Counted from the stretch's first letter, positions 1 through 8,872 are shown. The stretch is 64,000 nucleotides of DNA from an uncultured Gammaproteobacteria bacterium (GCA_951812995.1 CATOTD010000002.1:131468-195467), one strand, 5' to 3'. Notes: generated by a model not told the origin, from the letters alone. Numbers and translations: made by a program.

Positions 1-210
1 TTTCCAGTCTTTGACTTCCAAAAATAATAAGCCACGGGAGGGATGCAAAATAATGAAATCGGGATAACGGCGTTTTTTGCCAACCGGTATGTCATACCAA
101 ACAAGGTAATCGTTTTCGAGCATTGATTGCAGCCGCCGGGCCAGACGCTTCTCACCGTTCGTCATACGACTTAGGCTTTGCTGGTTGAGCATGGGGATTA
201 TTTCGGCCAT
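1..210 (-). CDS. NERD-domain (nuclease-related) protein, N-terminal part, cut by the window edge
   Basis: Seventy codons read on the minus strand from ATG at 210 and run off the window. The protein starts MAEIIPMLNQQSLSRMT and then has a basic stretch (GEKRLARRLQ), followed by YDIPVGKKRRYPDFIIL and LEVKDW. The PDF ... EVK pattern is that of the PD-(D/E)xK-like NERD domain, which in longer proteins sits in front of a UvrD- or DEAD-type helicase. Only the domain start is visible, so the helicase part is an expectation. The IS1595 element at 227-1685 sits 16 bp upstream of the start codon and has very probably separated the gene from its promoter. Confidence 0.7.
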   Translation of the reverse strand, partial: MAEIIPMLNQQSLSRMTNGEKRLARRLQSMLENDYLVWYDIPVGKKRRYPDFIILHPSRGLLFLEVKDWK

Positions 211-301
211 AGAGCAATTATTTAAGGGGAATTATATACTTTACTCCAATAGATAACCCATATAATCTAACATAAAAATGCAATAAAACGGAGGGTCATC
301 A

Positions 302-1233
302 ATGAAAGACAATACCATATCCACATTTGAGTTATTTCGCCAGTTTCCGGATGCTGAAGCCGCTAGATTGTATTTTGAGGGACAACGCGCTGGGGAGATT
401 ACATATCCTGTCCTCATTGTGGGGGATTTAAGCGTATTACCCCGCGCAAAGGAAAGCGGACAGGATATTACTTATGCCGGGACTGCAAGAGTGAGTTTAC
501 AGTGAGAACCGGCACTATCTTTGAACGTTCTCATGTTCCACTACATAAATGGCTATATGCTATTTACTTAACTGTCACCTCGCGCAAGGGCATATCTAGC
601 TTGCAGTTATCTAAACAAATCGGAGTAACTCAAAAGACCGCCTGGTTTATGCAGGCCCGCATTCGTGAATCCTGTAACGATAATACAGATAATTTACTTT
701 CTGGCATTGTTGAGATTGATGAGACCTATATCGGTGGGAAGGAACATAACAAACACAAACACAAGAAAGCCCGCGCAGGCCGTGGCGTAGCTGGCAAGCA
801 GGTAGTGGTCGGAATGCGTGAGCGCGGTGGCCGCACAAGGGCTAAGCCTATCCCATCAACTGATATACCGACCCTGCACAAAGAGATTGGCTGTTCAGTG
901 GAATATGGTGCCACCATTTACACAGATGAACACAGGTCATATCAGCATTTACAGTCTGCTTATCAGCATGGTACGGTAACCCATAGTGCGGGAGAATATG
1001 TGGGTTCAAACAACATTCATACCAATAGCATTGAAAGTGTCTGGGCTTTACTCAAACGCGGTCTGTATGGGGTATGGCCTCATGCCAGCACTAAACACTT
1101 ACATCGCTATGTGAACGAAGTGACTTTTAGACTGAATAACGGACAATGTAAGTTACCAACCAATCAACGTATAGAATCACTTATAAGCAACGCGATAGGT
1201 AAACGGATTACCTATCGCGAGGTGCTAGCATGA
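302..1233 (+). pseudogene. IS1595-family transposase, frameshifted in the zinc-ribbon region
   Basis: The N-terminal part starts at ATG 302. Near 388 an extra GC (CAACGCGCTGG where CAACGCTGG would keep frame) moves the rest into another frame. Read in that second frame from about 392, the protein shows a zinc ribbon CPHC ... CRDC, then the ISXO2-like DDE domain (EIDETYIGGKE, a later TDEHRSY, and NSIESVWALLKRG). Joined, it would be about 309 residues, the usual family size. Downstream of the shift the open frame runs to 1233. It is either a true pseudogene or a rare frameshift-expressed transposase. The copy at 39137 belongs to the same family but is not identical. Confidence 0.8.
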
Positions 1234-1273
1234 GCAAAGCAATGGAAATAGAATGCGGATATACAGGACGATA

Positions 1274-1622
1274 ATGAGAGAAGGTTACATCAAAGACTAT
1301 ATAAGTGGTGAAGAAGTAAAAGCTACGCCAGAAGAAGTAGAAGCAGTACAAGTCTTTTCCGAAACACTTGTCGAAGATTACGGATACCCCAAAGAACAAT
1401 TACAAACACGACCACAGTGGCGTGTAAAAGTAAGGCCATCTGATACCAAAAAAGAGTATCCGCTTGATATTGCAGTATTCAACAAAGATAAAAAACCGAT
1501 AAAAACCTTTTTATTGTCGTTGCGTGCAAACGAAAGACAAGAAAAGATGGTTTAACCCAAAATGGAGTGCAATTGAAAAATTGCATAAGGTAACAGGTGA
1601 GCATGGTGAGCTTGTTACTTGA
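1274..1622 (+). pseudogene. Fragment of a type I restriction HsdR N-terminal domain, passenger inside the IS
   Basis: The reading begins MREGYIKDYISGEEVKATPEEVEAVQ and continues with DYGYPKEQLQTRPQWRVKVRP and PLDIAVFNKDKK, recognisable as the nuclease-containing N-terminal domain of HsdR-like restriction subunits. The open frame ends at 1555. A one-base shift near 1497 would continue as DKNLFIVVACKRKTRKDGLT, where the usual catalytic E of the VVECK motif is A, so the fragment is likely dead twice over. A further short reading to 1622 (ending GEHGELVT) may be the tail of a second passenger. Lying inside the TIRs, it travels with the transposase. Confidence 0.6.
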
Positions 1623-1693
1623 AAAAACTAACAAATCATTGTGTTTGTATTTTGTAGTGAAGTTGGAGTCAAGTATATAATTCCCTATTTAAG

Positions 1694-2017
1694 AGATCGC
1701 GCGGTCAAAGTTTTTTTAATCATCTTGGTTTGCGGGACGGCTGATAAATGTAAGGGACAGACATGTAAATTTTCAAAGTATGTAAATAAGTGCTTACTAA
1801 CTTGTATGTTGTCCTATAGCAAGGGTTCCATTTTTCAAAGGTAACGCGCCAACAGTGGTTATAAATTGCATATTATCTTAGGGAAATGTCTGATTGTATC
1901 CATTCCCGTCATTCCCATGGAGGCCAACAATCTATGCTTTTCAATGACTGTTGGTAGATTGTCTCACCTTAGCATATACACATCGCTTGATAGCACTGGG
2001 GCTTGAGAGAAACGCGG
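1694..2017. other. Intergenic, no gene recognised
   Basis: This is the native sequence right of the IS1595 insertion and probably contains the separated promoter region of the NERD gene. Short ORFs are present but lack family signal or a ribosome binding site. A weak inverted repeat (ACAATCTA ... TAGATTGT) lies near 1927-1960. Confidence 0.4.
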
Positions 2018-2482
2018 CTATTGAAATGCTGCCATTGCGCCAATCAAGACACCAATCACCACGCCTAGTGGTATATCGATTTTTCTTTCAGGTGCCTCAT
2101 CTGTCTCTGGAATCGGTTGTGCCTCGGCTTCCCCGCCACTTTCAACATCCCCGCCTTCCGCCTGGTAATATACATATCGGTTACTATCAGTATATGAATA
2201 ATCTATGCCATTGACGTTAAATGCCTGTAAGCCATTACTATTCAATTTTAGATTAAATACGGCCGGTTTAGAATTTAATTGATTCATGGTAATCGGTTCA
2301 TGGGGTTGAACGAATGATCGATCAAACCTGAATCCAAAGTCATGCGCTGCTTTTTTCGACTGATCAATATCAAATATTAGATTGAAGTAAAGCAGGCCCT
2401 GATGATCCAATACAGGTTCATACGCATGTGTGTTCAAAGATACCAGCAATAGTGCAAGTATCAAACAATATACCTTCGACAT
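2018..2482 (-). CDS. Hypothetical exported protein with C-terminal membrane segment
   Basis: A 154-residue protein I do not recognise. It has a clear signal peptide (MSKVYCLILALLLVSLNTHA, cleavage after about residue 20), a soluble middle with Phe/Asp-rich and Tyr-rich stretches, an acidic low-complexity segment (around residues 108-132, rich in E, G and A) and a hydrophobic C-terminal helix (PLGVVIGVLIGAMAAF) that could anchor it. The start is supported by an AGGGAG-like stretch just upstream on the minus strand. It stands alone, transcribed away from the pentamer repeat at 2579. A periplasmic, membrane-tethered location is inferred; the function is unknown. Confidence 0.6.
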   Translation of the reverse strand: MSKVYCLILALLLVSLNTHAYEPVLDHQGLLYFNLIFDIDQSKKAAHDFGFRFDRSFVQPHEPITMNQLNSKPAVFNLKLNSNGLQAFNVNGIDYSYTDSNRYVYYQAEGGDVESGGEAEAQPIPETDEAPERKIDIPLGVVIGVLIGAMAAFQ

Positions 2483-2578
2483 AGCGACTCCCTAAAATTG
2501 ATTTTAACCAAAACATTAAATTAAGGTTAATGAAGTTAGTTGGATGTGTAAATAGCTTTATGAGCAATGCGCCTGGAT

Positions 2579-2712
2579 CGAGTCGGGTCGGGTCGGGTTG
2601 GGTCGGGCGTGGTCGGGTCGGGCTGGGCGTGGCCGGGTCGGGTTGGGCTGGGTCGGGCGTGGTCAGGCTGGGTCGGGTTGGGCTGGGCTGGGCATGGTCG
2701 GGTCGGGCTGGT
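2579..2712 (+). repeat. Degenerate G-rich pentamer repeat (GGNNG)n
   Basis: About 27 consecutive 5-bp units of the form GGTCG, GGTTG, GGCTG, GGCGT and variants keep strict 5-base phase. The + strand is nearly C-poor and G-run-rich, so G-quadruplex or slipped structures are plausible. The same kind of repeat occurs on the other strand at 12733-12940. Several ORFs cross the tract only because it lacks stops. Confidence 0.85.
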
Positions 2713-2939
2713 CAAGTATCGCTTTAGTGCAAAGATCGCAGGCTATATGTTATATGCAATATTTATATATCGTGGCACGACATACGTTGTTGCGTTTCAA
2801 GAATATGCTATTATTTAGTAGATTACTGTCTATATTTTAATTGACTCAATATAAAAATTTATCACAATTATGCCGCGCTTTTTGATAACACTCGGCTGGC
2901 AAGGCACTGATAAATCCTACCTAATGTAACGAAGGGAGA

Positions 2940-3920
2940 ATGGAGATGATTATAGACGAGGCAAAGATACCTGATGCGGCGCGTCTTAAGTGCCTTTTTT
3001 TGCTAGTCTTTGTGGCGCTTCTGTCGACTCCAGATACGCCACTTGCCAAAGATAGAGTCTATCCAGGCAAGCTGGTAAATATCGGCACACATCGTTTATA
3101 TATCAACTGTATGGGTAATCAATCGCCCGTTGTAATCATTGATTCAGGCATTGGTGGTTCTTCTCTGGAATGGCTCAATATACAAAATAATCTTGCCAAA
3201 AACGTTAAGGTTTGTAGCTATGATCGGGCCGGTTATGGCTGGAGCGATCCTGGCCCCTTGCCTAGAACAACCGCACGTATTGCAAATGAACTGCGGCAAT
3301 TATTAACAGCATCCAATATATCTGGTCCCTATATCCTGGTTGGACATTCATTCGGCGGCTATAACATTCGCTATTTTGCCAGCAAATACCCAGAACTTAC
3401 CGCCGGCTTGATACTCATTGATTCATCTCATCCTGAACAATTTAATACTGATGAATTTAAGAGTGTTGTAAAAACACATACCGAGACGCAATATGAAAAT
3501 AGTTATACCGTTCGGATAATACATCCGATTATCGCGCACAATTATCCTGCTGAAAACAAACAAATTGCTTTTCGTTTGATGGCAACAATGAAATCCAGAA
3601 ACACAATGTTCCATGAAATGGATTATATGGAAATCAGTGCTCGACAGGTGGCAAGACAAACCAATCATCCACCGTATATATTTCCAGTAACTATTCTAAC
3701 GCGCGGTGAACGAGTTTGGGACAATGATAAATTAGGCGAAAGTCGCGAGCAACAATGGCGAAGACTACAGAATGATTTAGAAAACATCAGCGTGCAAAGC
3801 AGGCATTTTATCGCTGAAAAAAGCGGGCATATTATCCATTTGGATCAACCTGAGTTTGTTTCTAATAATATAATGTCTGCCGTAACAAAAATAAGATCTC
3901 AATCTTATGAACAGTATTGA
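2940..3920 (+). CDS. Alpha/beta-hydrolase, probably membrane-anchored or exported
   Basis: A 326-residue alpha/beta hydrolase-fold protein. A hydrophobic segment at about residues 17-33 (LKCLFLLVFVALLSTP) acts as signal or anchor. The oxyanion-region strand VVIIDSGIGGSS is followed by YDRAGYGWS and the nucleophile elbow GHSFGG. The catalytic acid is probably in the region around LTRGE, and the catalytic His in the late KSGHIIHLDQP motif. This is the arrangement of prolyl-aminopeptidase or haloperoxidase-like esterases; the substrate cannot be told. ATG at 2940 is preceded by GAAGGGAG, a good ribosome binding site. It is monocistronic by spacing. Confidence 0.8.
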   Translation: MEMIIDEAKIPDAARLKCLFLLVFVALLSTPDTPLAKDRVYPGKLVNIGTHRLYINCMGNQSPVVIIDSGIGGSSLEWLNIQNNLAKNVKVCSYDRAGYGWSDPGPLPRTTARIANELRQLLTASNISGPYILVGHSFGGYNIRYFASKYPELTAGLILIDSSHPEQFNTDEFKSVVKTHTETQYENSYTVRIIHPIIAHNYPAENKQIAFRLMATMKSRNTMFHEMDYMEISARQVARQTNHPPYIFPVTILTRGERVWDNDKLGESREQQWRRLQNDLENISVQSRHFIAEKSGHIIHLDQPEFVSNNIMSAVTKIRSQSYEQY

Positions 3921-4081
3921 AAAAAATAATAACCCAAGATAACGGCGTAAATACTTCGCGCTCCTGTATCGCATCATCTGTAGCAACCTAACCTGAAAGA
4001 TCAACTGTCTTTATTCTGCGCCATTAGACGCTATAATCGTTGCTCACAAAATACACACATTATTTAAGAGATATGCCTGCT

Positions 4082-4423
4082 ATGACCGATACATTATTTA
4101 GCAAAATTATTAACCGTGAAATACCCGCAGATATAGTCTATGAAGACGATCTCTGCCTTGCGTTTCATGATATAACCCCGCAAGCACCGGTACATATTCT
4201 TATTATTCCGAAGCAAGCCATTGTGAAAATTGCGGATGCGGCTGAATCTGATCAATCATTGTTGGGTCATCTATTATTGAAAGCCCGCGTTATTGCAAAA
4301 GAACAGGGGTATGAAGATGCATTCCGCCTGGTAATAAACAATGGATCAGCAGCCGGACAAACTGTCTTCCACTTGCATGTACATATACTTGCTGGTCGGC
4401 AATTCAACTGGCCGCCTGGTTAA
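4082..4423 (+). CDS. hinT: HIT-family nucleotide hydrolase (HinT-like)
   Basis: The product, about 113 residues, shows FSKIINREIPADIVYEDD at the start and the histidine triad FHLHVHIL near the end, with VINNGSAAGQTV before it. HinT enzymes hydrolyse purine nucleoside phosphoramidates such as AMP-lysine. I chose ATG 4082 because the family begins at xxTLFSKII; ATG 4073, with AAGAGA just upstream, is an equally possible start adding three residues. The open frame extends further up to 4040 but without family similarity. DAHP synthase follows 44 bp downstream. Confidence 0.88.
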   Translation: MTDTLFSKIINREIPADIVYEDDLCLAFHDITPQAPVHILIIPKQAIVKIADAAESDQSLLGHLLLKARVIAKEQGYEDAFRLVINNGSAAGQTVFHLHVHILAGRQFNWPPG

Positions 4424-4467
4424 ATAAACTTTATATCAACACTGTTATAAAAATCGATACGAATACC

Positions 4468-5523
4468 ATGAATTTTAAAACTGACGATTTAAGAATCGAC
4501 TCAATTAAAGTATTGACCTCACCCTCGGTTATTTGTGAGGAAATTCCAATTACCGCAAATGTAGCAAAGACAATCGCTGCAACCCGTAATGCGATCCACA
4601 ATATACTACATGGCCAGGATCAGCGGTTGATTGTGATTGTCGGCCCTTGCTCAATCCATGATACTACTGCTGCAAAAGAATATGCAGCCAGATTAAGTAC
4701 CCTTATCAAAGACCACGCAGATGACTTGCTTATCATTATGCGAGTATATTTTGAGAAGCCACGAACGACTGTTGGCTGGAAAGGCTTGATCAATGATCCA
4801 GATTTGGATGCCAGTTTTAATATTAATAAAGGTCTGCGTGTTGCCAGACAATTATTGCTTGATCTTAATCAGATGGGGGTACCGGCTGGAACAGAATTCC
4901 TCGATTTAATAACCCCGCAATATGTTGCGGACTTGATCAGTTGGGGGGCAATTGGCGCACGCACCACGGAAAGTCAGGTTCACAGAGAATTAGCCTCTGG
5001 TTTATCGTGTCCGGTTGGTTTTAAAAACGGCACCGATGGTACTACCAGGATAGCCATTGATGCCATTGGTGCCGCAACTCGCCCACATCACTTTTTATCG
5101 CTACGAAAAGAAGGCAACGCAGCCATATTTTCGACCAAAGGGAATCCTGATTGCCATATCATATTACGGGGTGGCAAAGAACCCAATTACGATAGTGTGA
5201 GTACTAATAAGGTAGCAACAGAGCTCGAAGCCGCTGATCTATCCGCTAACATCATGATTGATTGTAGCCATGCAAACAGTCGCAAACAACATGATGCTCA
5301 AATAGAGGTTGCCAATAATGTCGCTGAACAAATTGCTAATGGCGATAAACGCATTATTGGCACTATGATTGAAAGCCATTTAGTTGCTGGCAGACAAGAT
5401 GTTATTAACGGGAAAGAACTTATTTATGGGCAAAGCATAACGGATGCCTGTTTGGGTTGGGAAGACAGCCTGACGTTAATCAAAAAATTAGCCCACGCCA
5501 GCAAGATTCGACAGCGTAAATAA
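4468..5523 (+). CDS. aroG: 3-deoxy-7-phosphoheptulonate (DAHP) synthase, class I
   Basis: This 351-residue enzyme catalyses the first step of the shikimate pathway, condensing phosphoenolpyruvate and erythrose-4-phosphate. Diagnostic stretches are IVIVGPCSIHD, MRVYFEKPRTTVGWKGLINDP, GAIGARTTESQVHRELASG, PVGFKNGTDG and MIDCSHANS, all typical of the AroF/G/H type. The length is the usual one. Which aromatic amino acid inhibits it cannot be read by eye. The gene ends close to the convergent znuB, leaving about 15 bp between the stops. Confidence 0.95.
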   Translation: MNFKTDDLRIDSIKVLTSPSVICEEIPITANVAKTIAATRNAIHNILHGQDQRLIVIVGPCSIHDTTAAKEYAARLSTLIKDHADDLLIIMRVYFEKPRTTVGWKGLINDPDLDASFNINKGLRVARQLLLDLNQMGVPAGTEFLDLITPQYVADLISWGAIGARTTESQVHRELASGLSCPVGFKNGTDGTTRIAIDAIGAATRPHHFLSLRKEGNAAIFSTKGNPDCHIILRGGKEPNYDSVSTNKVATELEAADLSANIMIDCSHANSRKQHDAQIEVANNVAEQIANGDKRIIGTMIESHLVAGRQDVINGKELIYGQSITDACLGWEDSLTLIKKLAHASKIRQRK

Positions 5524-5538
5524 ATTGTGAATGACTGG

Positions 5539-6369
5539 TTATTTATTGTTTATGAATTGCTTGAAAATGACTGATGAAAAATATGCGAAACATGCTGTCA
5601 GTACAATAACTGAACCCGTAGGCAAATCCTGTTCAAAGGATAGTACAACACCAACGACACTGATAATTGCACAAACCACGGCCGACAAAAAAAACATTTT
5701 ATGTAATGAGGCCACATATTGGTTTGCTATGGCAGCAGGTAATGTCAAGAGTGCGATAACCATAATTAGGCCGACAAGCTGAATCAGTGTCACTATTGTA
5801 ATAGAGATTAAACATAACAACAGGATATAGAATAACTCCGTTTTTATGCCACGCAAGCGCGCAAACTCTTCATCAAAAACACTCGCCAGAAATTGTTTAT
5901 AATAAATAAACACGGCTACTAATACGACGAGATCAAGCAATAACATTAACCATAAATCGTTGCTCGTGATGAGTAATATATTGCCAAACAAATAACTCAT
6001 TAAATCGACATTATAGCCAGCTGTTTGCGACAGAAATAAAATGCCGATAGCCATTCCCGCAGACCAAAACGCAGCAATCAATACATCTTCGTGTTCTTTC
6101 CAGCGCAGGTTTATCCAACCAATAAAAACACTGGAAATCAACGCGGCAATAATAGCACCAATGATCGGAGATGCATTATAAAAATAGGCCATTCCCATGC
6201 CAGCCAATACAGAATGCGCAATGCCGCCGGTCAAAAAACTAATCCGTTTTACTACGACATAACTACCAATCACACCACAACCAATGCTGGCTAATAGACA
6301 TGCAATAATAGCGTTTTGTAAAAACGTGTATCCGGTCAAGGCGGTTATAAATCCATTCATGATCTTCAA
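5539..6369 (-). CDS. znuB: Zinc ABC transporter permease ZnuB
   Basis: A 276-residue polytopic protein of the ABC-3 (metal) permease family. Roughly eight hydrophobic segments are visible, with family stretches such as YVVVKRISFLTGGIAHS and LVGLIMVIALLTLPAAIA. It forms the inner-membrane channel of the zinc importer with ZnuC and ZnuA. Its start overlaps the end of znuC by 4 bp, indicating translational coupling. It is the last gene of the unit zur-znuA-znuC-znuB. Confidence 0.93.
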   Translation of the reverse strand: MKIMNGFITALTGYTFLQNAIIACLLASIGCGVIGSYVVVKRISFLTGGIAHSVLAGMGMAYFYNASPIIGAIIAALISSVFIGWINLRWKEHEDVLIAAFWSAGMAIGILFLSQTAGYNVDLMSYLFGNILLITSNDLWLMLLLDLVVLVAVFIYYKQFLASVFDEEFARLRGIKTELFYILLLCLISITIVTLIQLVGLIMVIALLTLPAAIANQYVASLHKMFFLSAVVCAIISVVGVVLSFEQDLPTGSVIVLTACFAYFSSVIFKQFINNK

Positions 6370-7094
6370 TGATGATGTTGGATTATTTTTACAGGGGTGC
6401 CGTACAAATCTTCAATCATCTTCCCGCTAATTGACTCGGTATCATGACAAACCAGCGTGCGGTTTACGCAAGCAACGCGATCAACATAGCCTGATATAAA
6501 TGCAATATCGTGTGAGACGACGATGATGGTCATGTGTTCACTATAATTTTTCAATAGTGCGAAGATATCTTCTTCAACGCGCATATCAACGCTGGAAGTT
6601 GGTTCATCTAAGATTAATATCTCTGGCTGGCATACAAGTGCTCGCGCAATTAAAACACGTTGTAATTGGCCACCCGATAATTTTTCAATGTGGCGCTTTT
6701 CTATGCTTTCTATATCAAGTTTTTGTAGGACCTGCTTAGTCCGTTCTATCTCTTTTTTTTTGTACCGAAAGAATTTTTCTGGAGCGGATATATGTCCCAT
6801 CATAACAACTTCGCCAACTGTAATGGGAAAGTCTCTTGAAAATGCGCTGTGTTGTGGAACATAACCGATATGATTATGTACATTCCTGGTATCAGCATTG
6901 TATTTTGATATTGTGCCTTTATCAGGCTCTAATAAGCCGAGAATCAGTTTTAATAATGTACTTTTACCGCTAGCATTAGGCCCTATAATGCCTATGAATT
7001 CATCTTCATATATCTTCAGTGAGACCTCCTCAAGTACTGACACACCGCCGTAGCTAAAACTGACATTATCAATATCAATAACAACCTTATTCAT
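6366..7094 (-). CDS. znuC: Zinc ABC transporter ATP-binding protein ZnuC
   Basis: A 242-residue ATPase with Walker A (GPNASGKST), signature (LSGGQLQRV), Walker B (ILILDEPTSSVD) and the H-loop in IIVVSHD. It energises zinc import through ZnuB. The C-terminus ends in HHH, a possible metal contact. Overlaps with znuA (8 bp) and znuB (4 bp) show a tightly coupled operon. Assignment to zinc rather than manganese rests on the adjacent Zur-type regulator and ZnuD-like receptor. Confidence 0.94.
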   Translation of the reverse strand: MNKVVIDIDNVSFSYGGVSVLEEVSLKIYEDEFIGIIGPNASGKSTLLKLILGLLEPDKGTISKYNADTRNVHNHIGYVPQHSAFSRDFPITVGEVVMMGHISAPEKFFRYKKKEIERTKQVLQKLDIESIEKRHIEKLSGGQLQRVLIARALVCQPEILILDEPTSSVDMRVEEDIFALLKNYSEHMTIIVVSHDIAFISGYVDRVACVNRTLVCHDTESISGKMIEDLYGTPVKIIQHHH

Positions 7095-7950
7095 CAGCCA
7101 GGCCTAGCAAAATATTTTCTAGAACCGCATACATATTATCAAAATAGTTATATGCCAATGGGTCCAAGATGAATATATTCGCGTTTATTTCATCAGCAAT
7201 AACCCGTGCCGCCTTGTCGTTAAATTGTGGTTGTACAAATATGGATTTAATATTTTTCTCCCGGACTTGTTTAATTAACTGCACCATTGAACGGGCTTGT
7301 ATTTCCCTACCTTGTTGCTCAATCGAGATTTGTGTAAATCCATATTCTGCCGCAAAATAACCCCACGATGGATGAGAAACCATCAAATCTCTTTTTTTTA
7401 AGTTATTTGTTTTTTCTCTAATAATCTCATCCAGTTTTTGTAATTTCTTAATAAAGAATTTTGTTGCCGCCTTATATGAATCACGGTTTGGCTTATCTAA
7501 CGCAATCATTGCACTACCAATTAATTTGGCAATCTTGATAACATTTTTAGGGGCAGTCCATACATGCGGATCATAAAACGTATGTTGTTTGTGTGCATGA
7601 TCATGGTTGTTTATTGTTGCAAGCGATTCACAACACTCAACAACAACTAATTTTTTGTTATTAGTTTTTAACTTATCAAACCAGGCGGACTCAAATGGAA
7701 CGCCAATCTTGAAATAGATATCCGCATTAGCCAACTTTGCCATTTGTTGCGGTGTGGGTTCATAAGTCGCTGGACTCTGACCAGGGCCGACCATGACATG
7801 TACATCTACATGCGCATTCCCGATCTGCTGCACAAAATATTGCTGCGGCAGTATGCTGACAAAAGCAATGATTTTTTGATCGGCATAAGTGCTCTGTGGC
7901 ATGTAAAACATGACGCATAATAAAAACAAACTTGACTTTAAAATAGACAT
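7087..7950 (-). CDS. znuA: Periplasmic zinc-binding protein ZnuA
   Basis: The substrate-binding lipocalin-like 'cluster 9' component of the importer. The chosen ATG at 7950 gives a clean signal peptide (MSILKSSLFLLCVMFYMPQS, cleaved near TYADQ) and lies 5 bp after the zur stop with GGAGTAG upstream; the open frame extends to 7986 without function. Mature features are IVSILPQQYFVQQI near the N-terminus, a short His-containing loop (NNHDHAHKQH) shorter than in many ZnuA proteins, DPHVWTAPKN, and VSHPSWGYFAAEYG. The metal ligands are expected to be the His of DPHVW and VSHPS and the late Asp of the ILDPL stretch. Confidence 0.93.
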   Translation of the reverse strand: MSILKSSLFLLCVMFYMPQSTYADQKIIAFVSILPQQYFVQQIGNAHVDVHVMVGPGQSPATYEPTPQQMAKLANADIYFKIGVPFESAWFDKLKTNNKKLVVVECCESLATINNHDHAHKQHTFYDPHVWTAPKNVIKIAKLIGSAMIALDKPNRDSYKAATKFFIKKLQKLDEIIREKTNNLKKRDLMVSHPSWGYFAAEYGFTQISIEQQGREIQARSMVQLIKQVREKNIKSIFVQPQFNDKAARVIADEINANIFILDPLAYNYFDNMYAVLENILLGLADE

Positions 7951-7955
7951 ATCAG

Positions 7956-8450
7956 CTACTCCGCTGACCCACGACATTCCTGACAATGGCCTTTGATTTC
8001 AACCATCTCGTCTTTAATCTTGAATCCAAACTGATGGGCTTTTTTTCGGAGCAGATATCGAATATCGGGGTCGGCAATTTCAGCAACAGTGCCACAATCA
8101 TCACATATAAAAAATTGACTCTTATGCCCCTCTTGCGGATTATCACATCCTATATAAGCATTTAATGATTCAATCTTATGTACCAGGCCTTCCTCTTTCA
8201 AAAAATCCAGGGCGCGGTATACCGTAGGCGGTGCTGATGATTTTGCTAACTTTAATTGATCGAGAATATTATAAGCCTTGACTGGCGCATGATTTTGCCA
8301 GACCAATTCAAGGACACGATATCTAATGGGTGTCAGGCGTAAACCAAAGGCATCACAATGTTTTTTTGCCGCCGCCAGAGCAGTCTGAAGACATTTTTTA
8401 TGCTTGTGATTGGCAGATTTAAAAGGATTTTTTAGTTTGTTTTTCTGCAT
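7956..8450 (-). CDS. zur: Fur-family zinc uptake regulator Zur
   Basis: A 164-residue winged-helix Fur-family repressor. The DNA-binding part contains LRLTPIRYRVLELVWQNHAP and PPTVYRALDFL. The dimerisation part has CDDCG and a C-terminal CQEC, the two CxxC pairs that hold structural zinc, typical of Zur. It heads the znu operon and reads away from a palindrome at 8476-8501 that probably is its own operator. By family knowledge, zinc-loaded Zur represses both flanking units. The first ATG on the minus strand at 8450 fits the usual length. Confidence 0.92.
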   Translation of the reverse strand: MQKNKLKNPFKSANHKHKKCLQTALAAAKKHCDAFGLRLTPIRYRVLELVWQNHAPVKAYNILDQLKLAKSSAPPTVYRALDFLKEEGLVHKIESLNAYIGCDNPQEGHKSQFFICDDCGTVAEIADPDIRYLLRKKAHQFGFKIKDEMVEIKGHCQECRGSAE

Positions 8451-8475
8451 GCGTTCATTTACTCGTTGACAATAT

Positions 8476-8501
8476 AAATGTTACGTTATAATGTAACATT
8501 T
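8476..8501. promoter_or_regulatory. Candidate Zur operator (near-perfect 26-bp palindrome)
   Basis: The 26-bp sequence reads AAATGTTAC ... GTAACATTT with a single non-palindromic base pair position, and resembles gammaproteobacterial Zur boxes (AAATGTTATAATATAACATTT type). It sits between the divergent zur-znuACB unit and the small-protein/znuD unit, well placed to control both. Confidence 0.8.
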
Positions 8502-8530
8502 TCCATGCGGGAATAAAAATAAAATTACAA

Positions 8531-8806
8531 ATGCATCGCGTAATTAAAACACTTGTTTTATTTCTATTGTTGTCGCAATTTGTGACATTAGCACATGCTA
8601 TTGAACATCAATTTGTTTTTGAAGAAAGTACGCAATGTTTCATCTGCTTTCATGAAACTTCATCTAAAAGCGCGTTGATAAACAAGACTTTTGAGTATAA
8701 TTACGCATATTCAAGTCATGCAATAACCAACCATCAAAACATTTTACATCCTTTAAATACGGGCTCGCTTTACCACGCACGTAGTCCTCCCCCAAGCCTC
8801 ATATAG
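8531..8806 (+). CDS. Small exported Cys/His protein in the zinc regulon
   Basis: A 91-residue protein with a signal peptide (MHRVIKTLVLFLLLSQFVTL, cleavage near AHA). The mature part, about 68 residues, has the pair CFICFH and six further His, so it could bind metal. The composition resembles DUF2946-type or other small periplasmic proteins found next to TonB receptors, but I cannot place it in a family. It lies just downstream of the Zur-box candidate and upstream of znuD, separated from it by a terminator-like hairpin, so zinc-dependent regulation is expected. Confidence 0.65.
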   Translation: MHRVIKTLVLFLLLSQFVTLAHAIEHQFVFEESTQCFICFHETSSKSALINKTFEYNYAYSSHAITNHQNILHPLNTGSLYHARSPPPSLI

Positions 8807-8823
8807 CAATCTGTAAGTTTTCT

Positions 8824-8851
8824 CTGGATTGTATTTCAATCCAGTCTTTTT
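8824..8851 (+). terminator. Rho-independent terminator or attenuator before znuD
   Basis: The hairpin CTGGATTG-TATTT-CAATCCAG has a perfect 8-bp stem and is followed by TCTTTTT. It lies between the small protein gene and znuD, so it either ends the first transcript or lets only part of it reach znuD. Confidence 0.75.
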
Positions 8852-8872
8852 ATTATTATTGAGGTTATTTAA

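Larger units (their letters stand above)
227..1685 (+). mobile_element. IS1595-family-like insertion element with 8-bp target duplication
   Basis: The ends are inverted repeats of about 21 bp with one mismatch: GGGAATTATATAC... starts at 227 and its complement ends at 1685 with ...GTATATAATTCCC. Both sides carry the same 8 bp, TATTTAAG (219-226 and 1686-1693), the duplication length known for IS1595. Inside are a frameshifted transposase and a broken restriction-gene fragment as passenger. The intact TIRs and perfect duplication point to a fairly recent insertion, although the transposase is now damaged. Confidence 0.8.

Noticed and set aside
2530-2840. Three overlapping ORFs across the G-rich pentamer tract
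   Set aside because: The repeat has no stop codons in several frames; the translations are low-complexity Gly/Trp/Arg/Val and no gene-like start is present.
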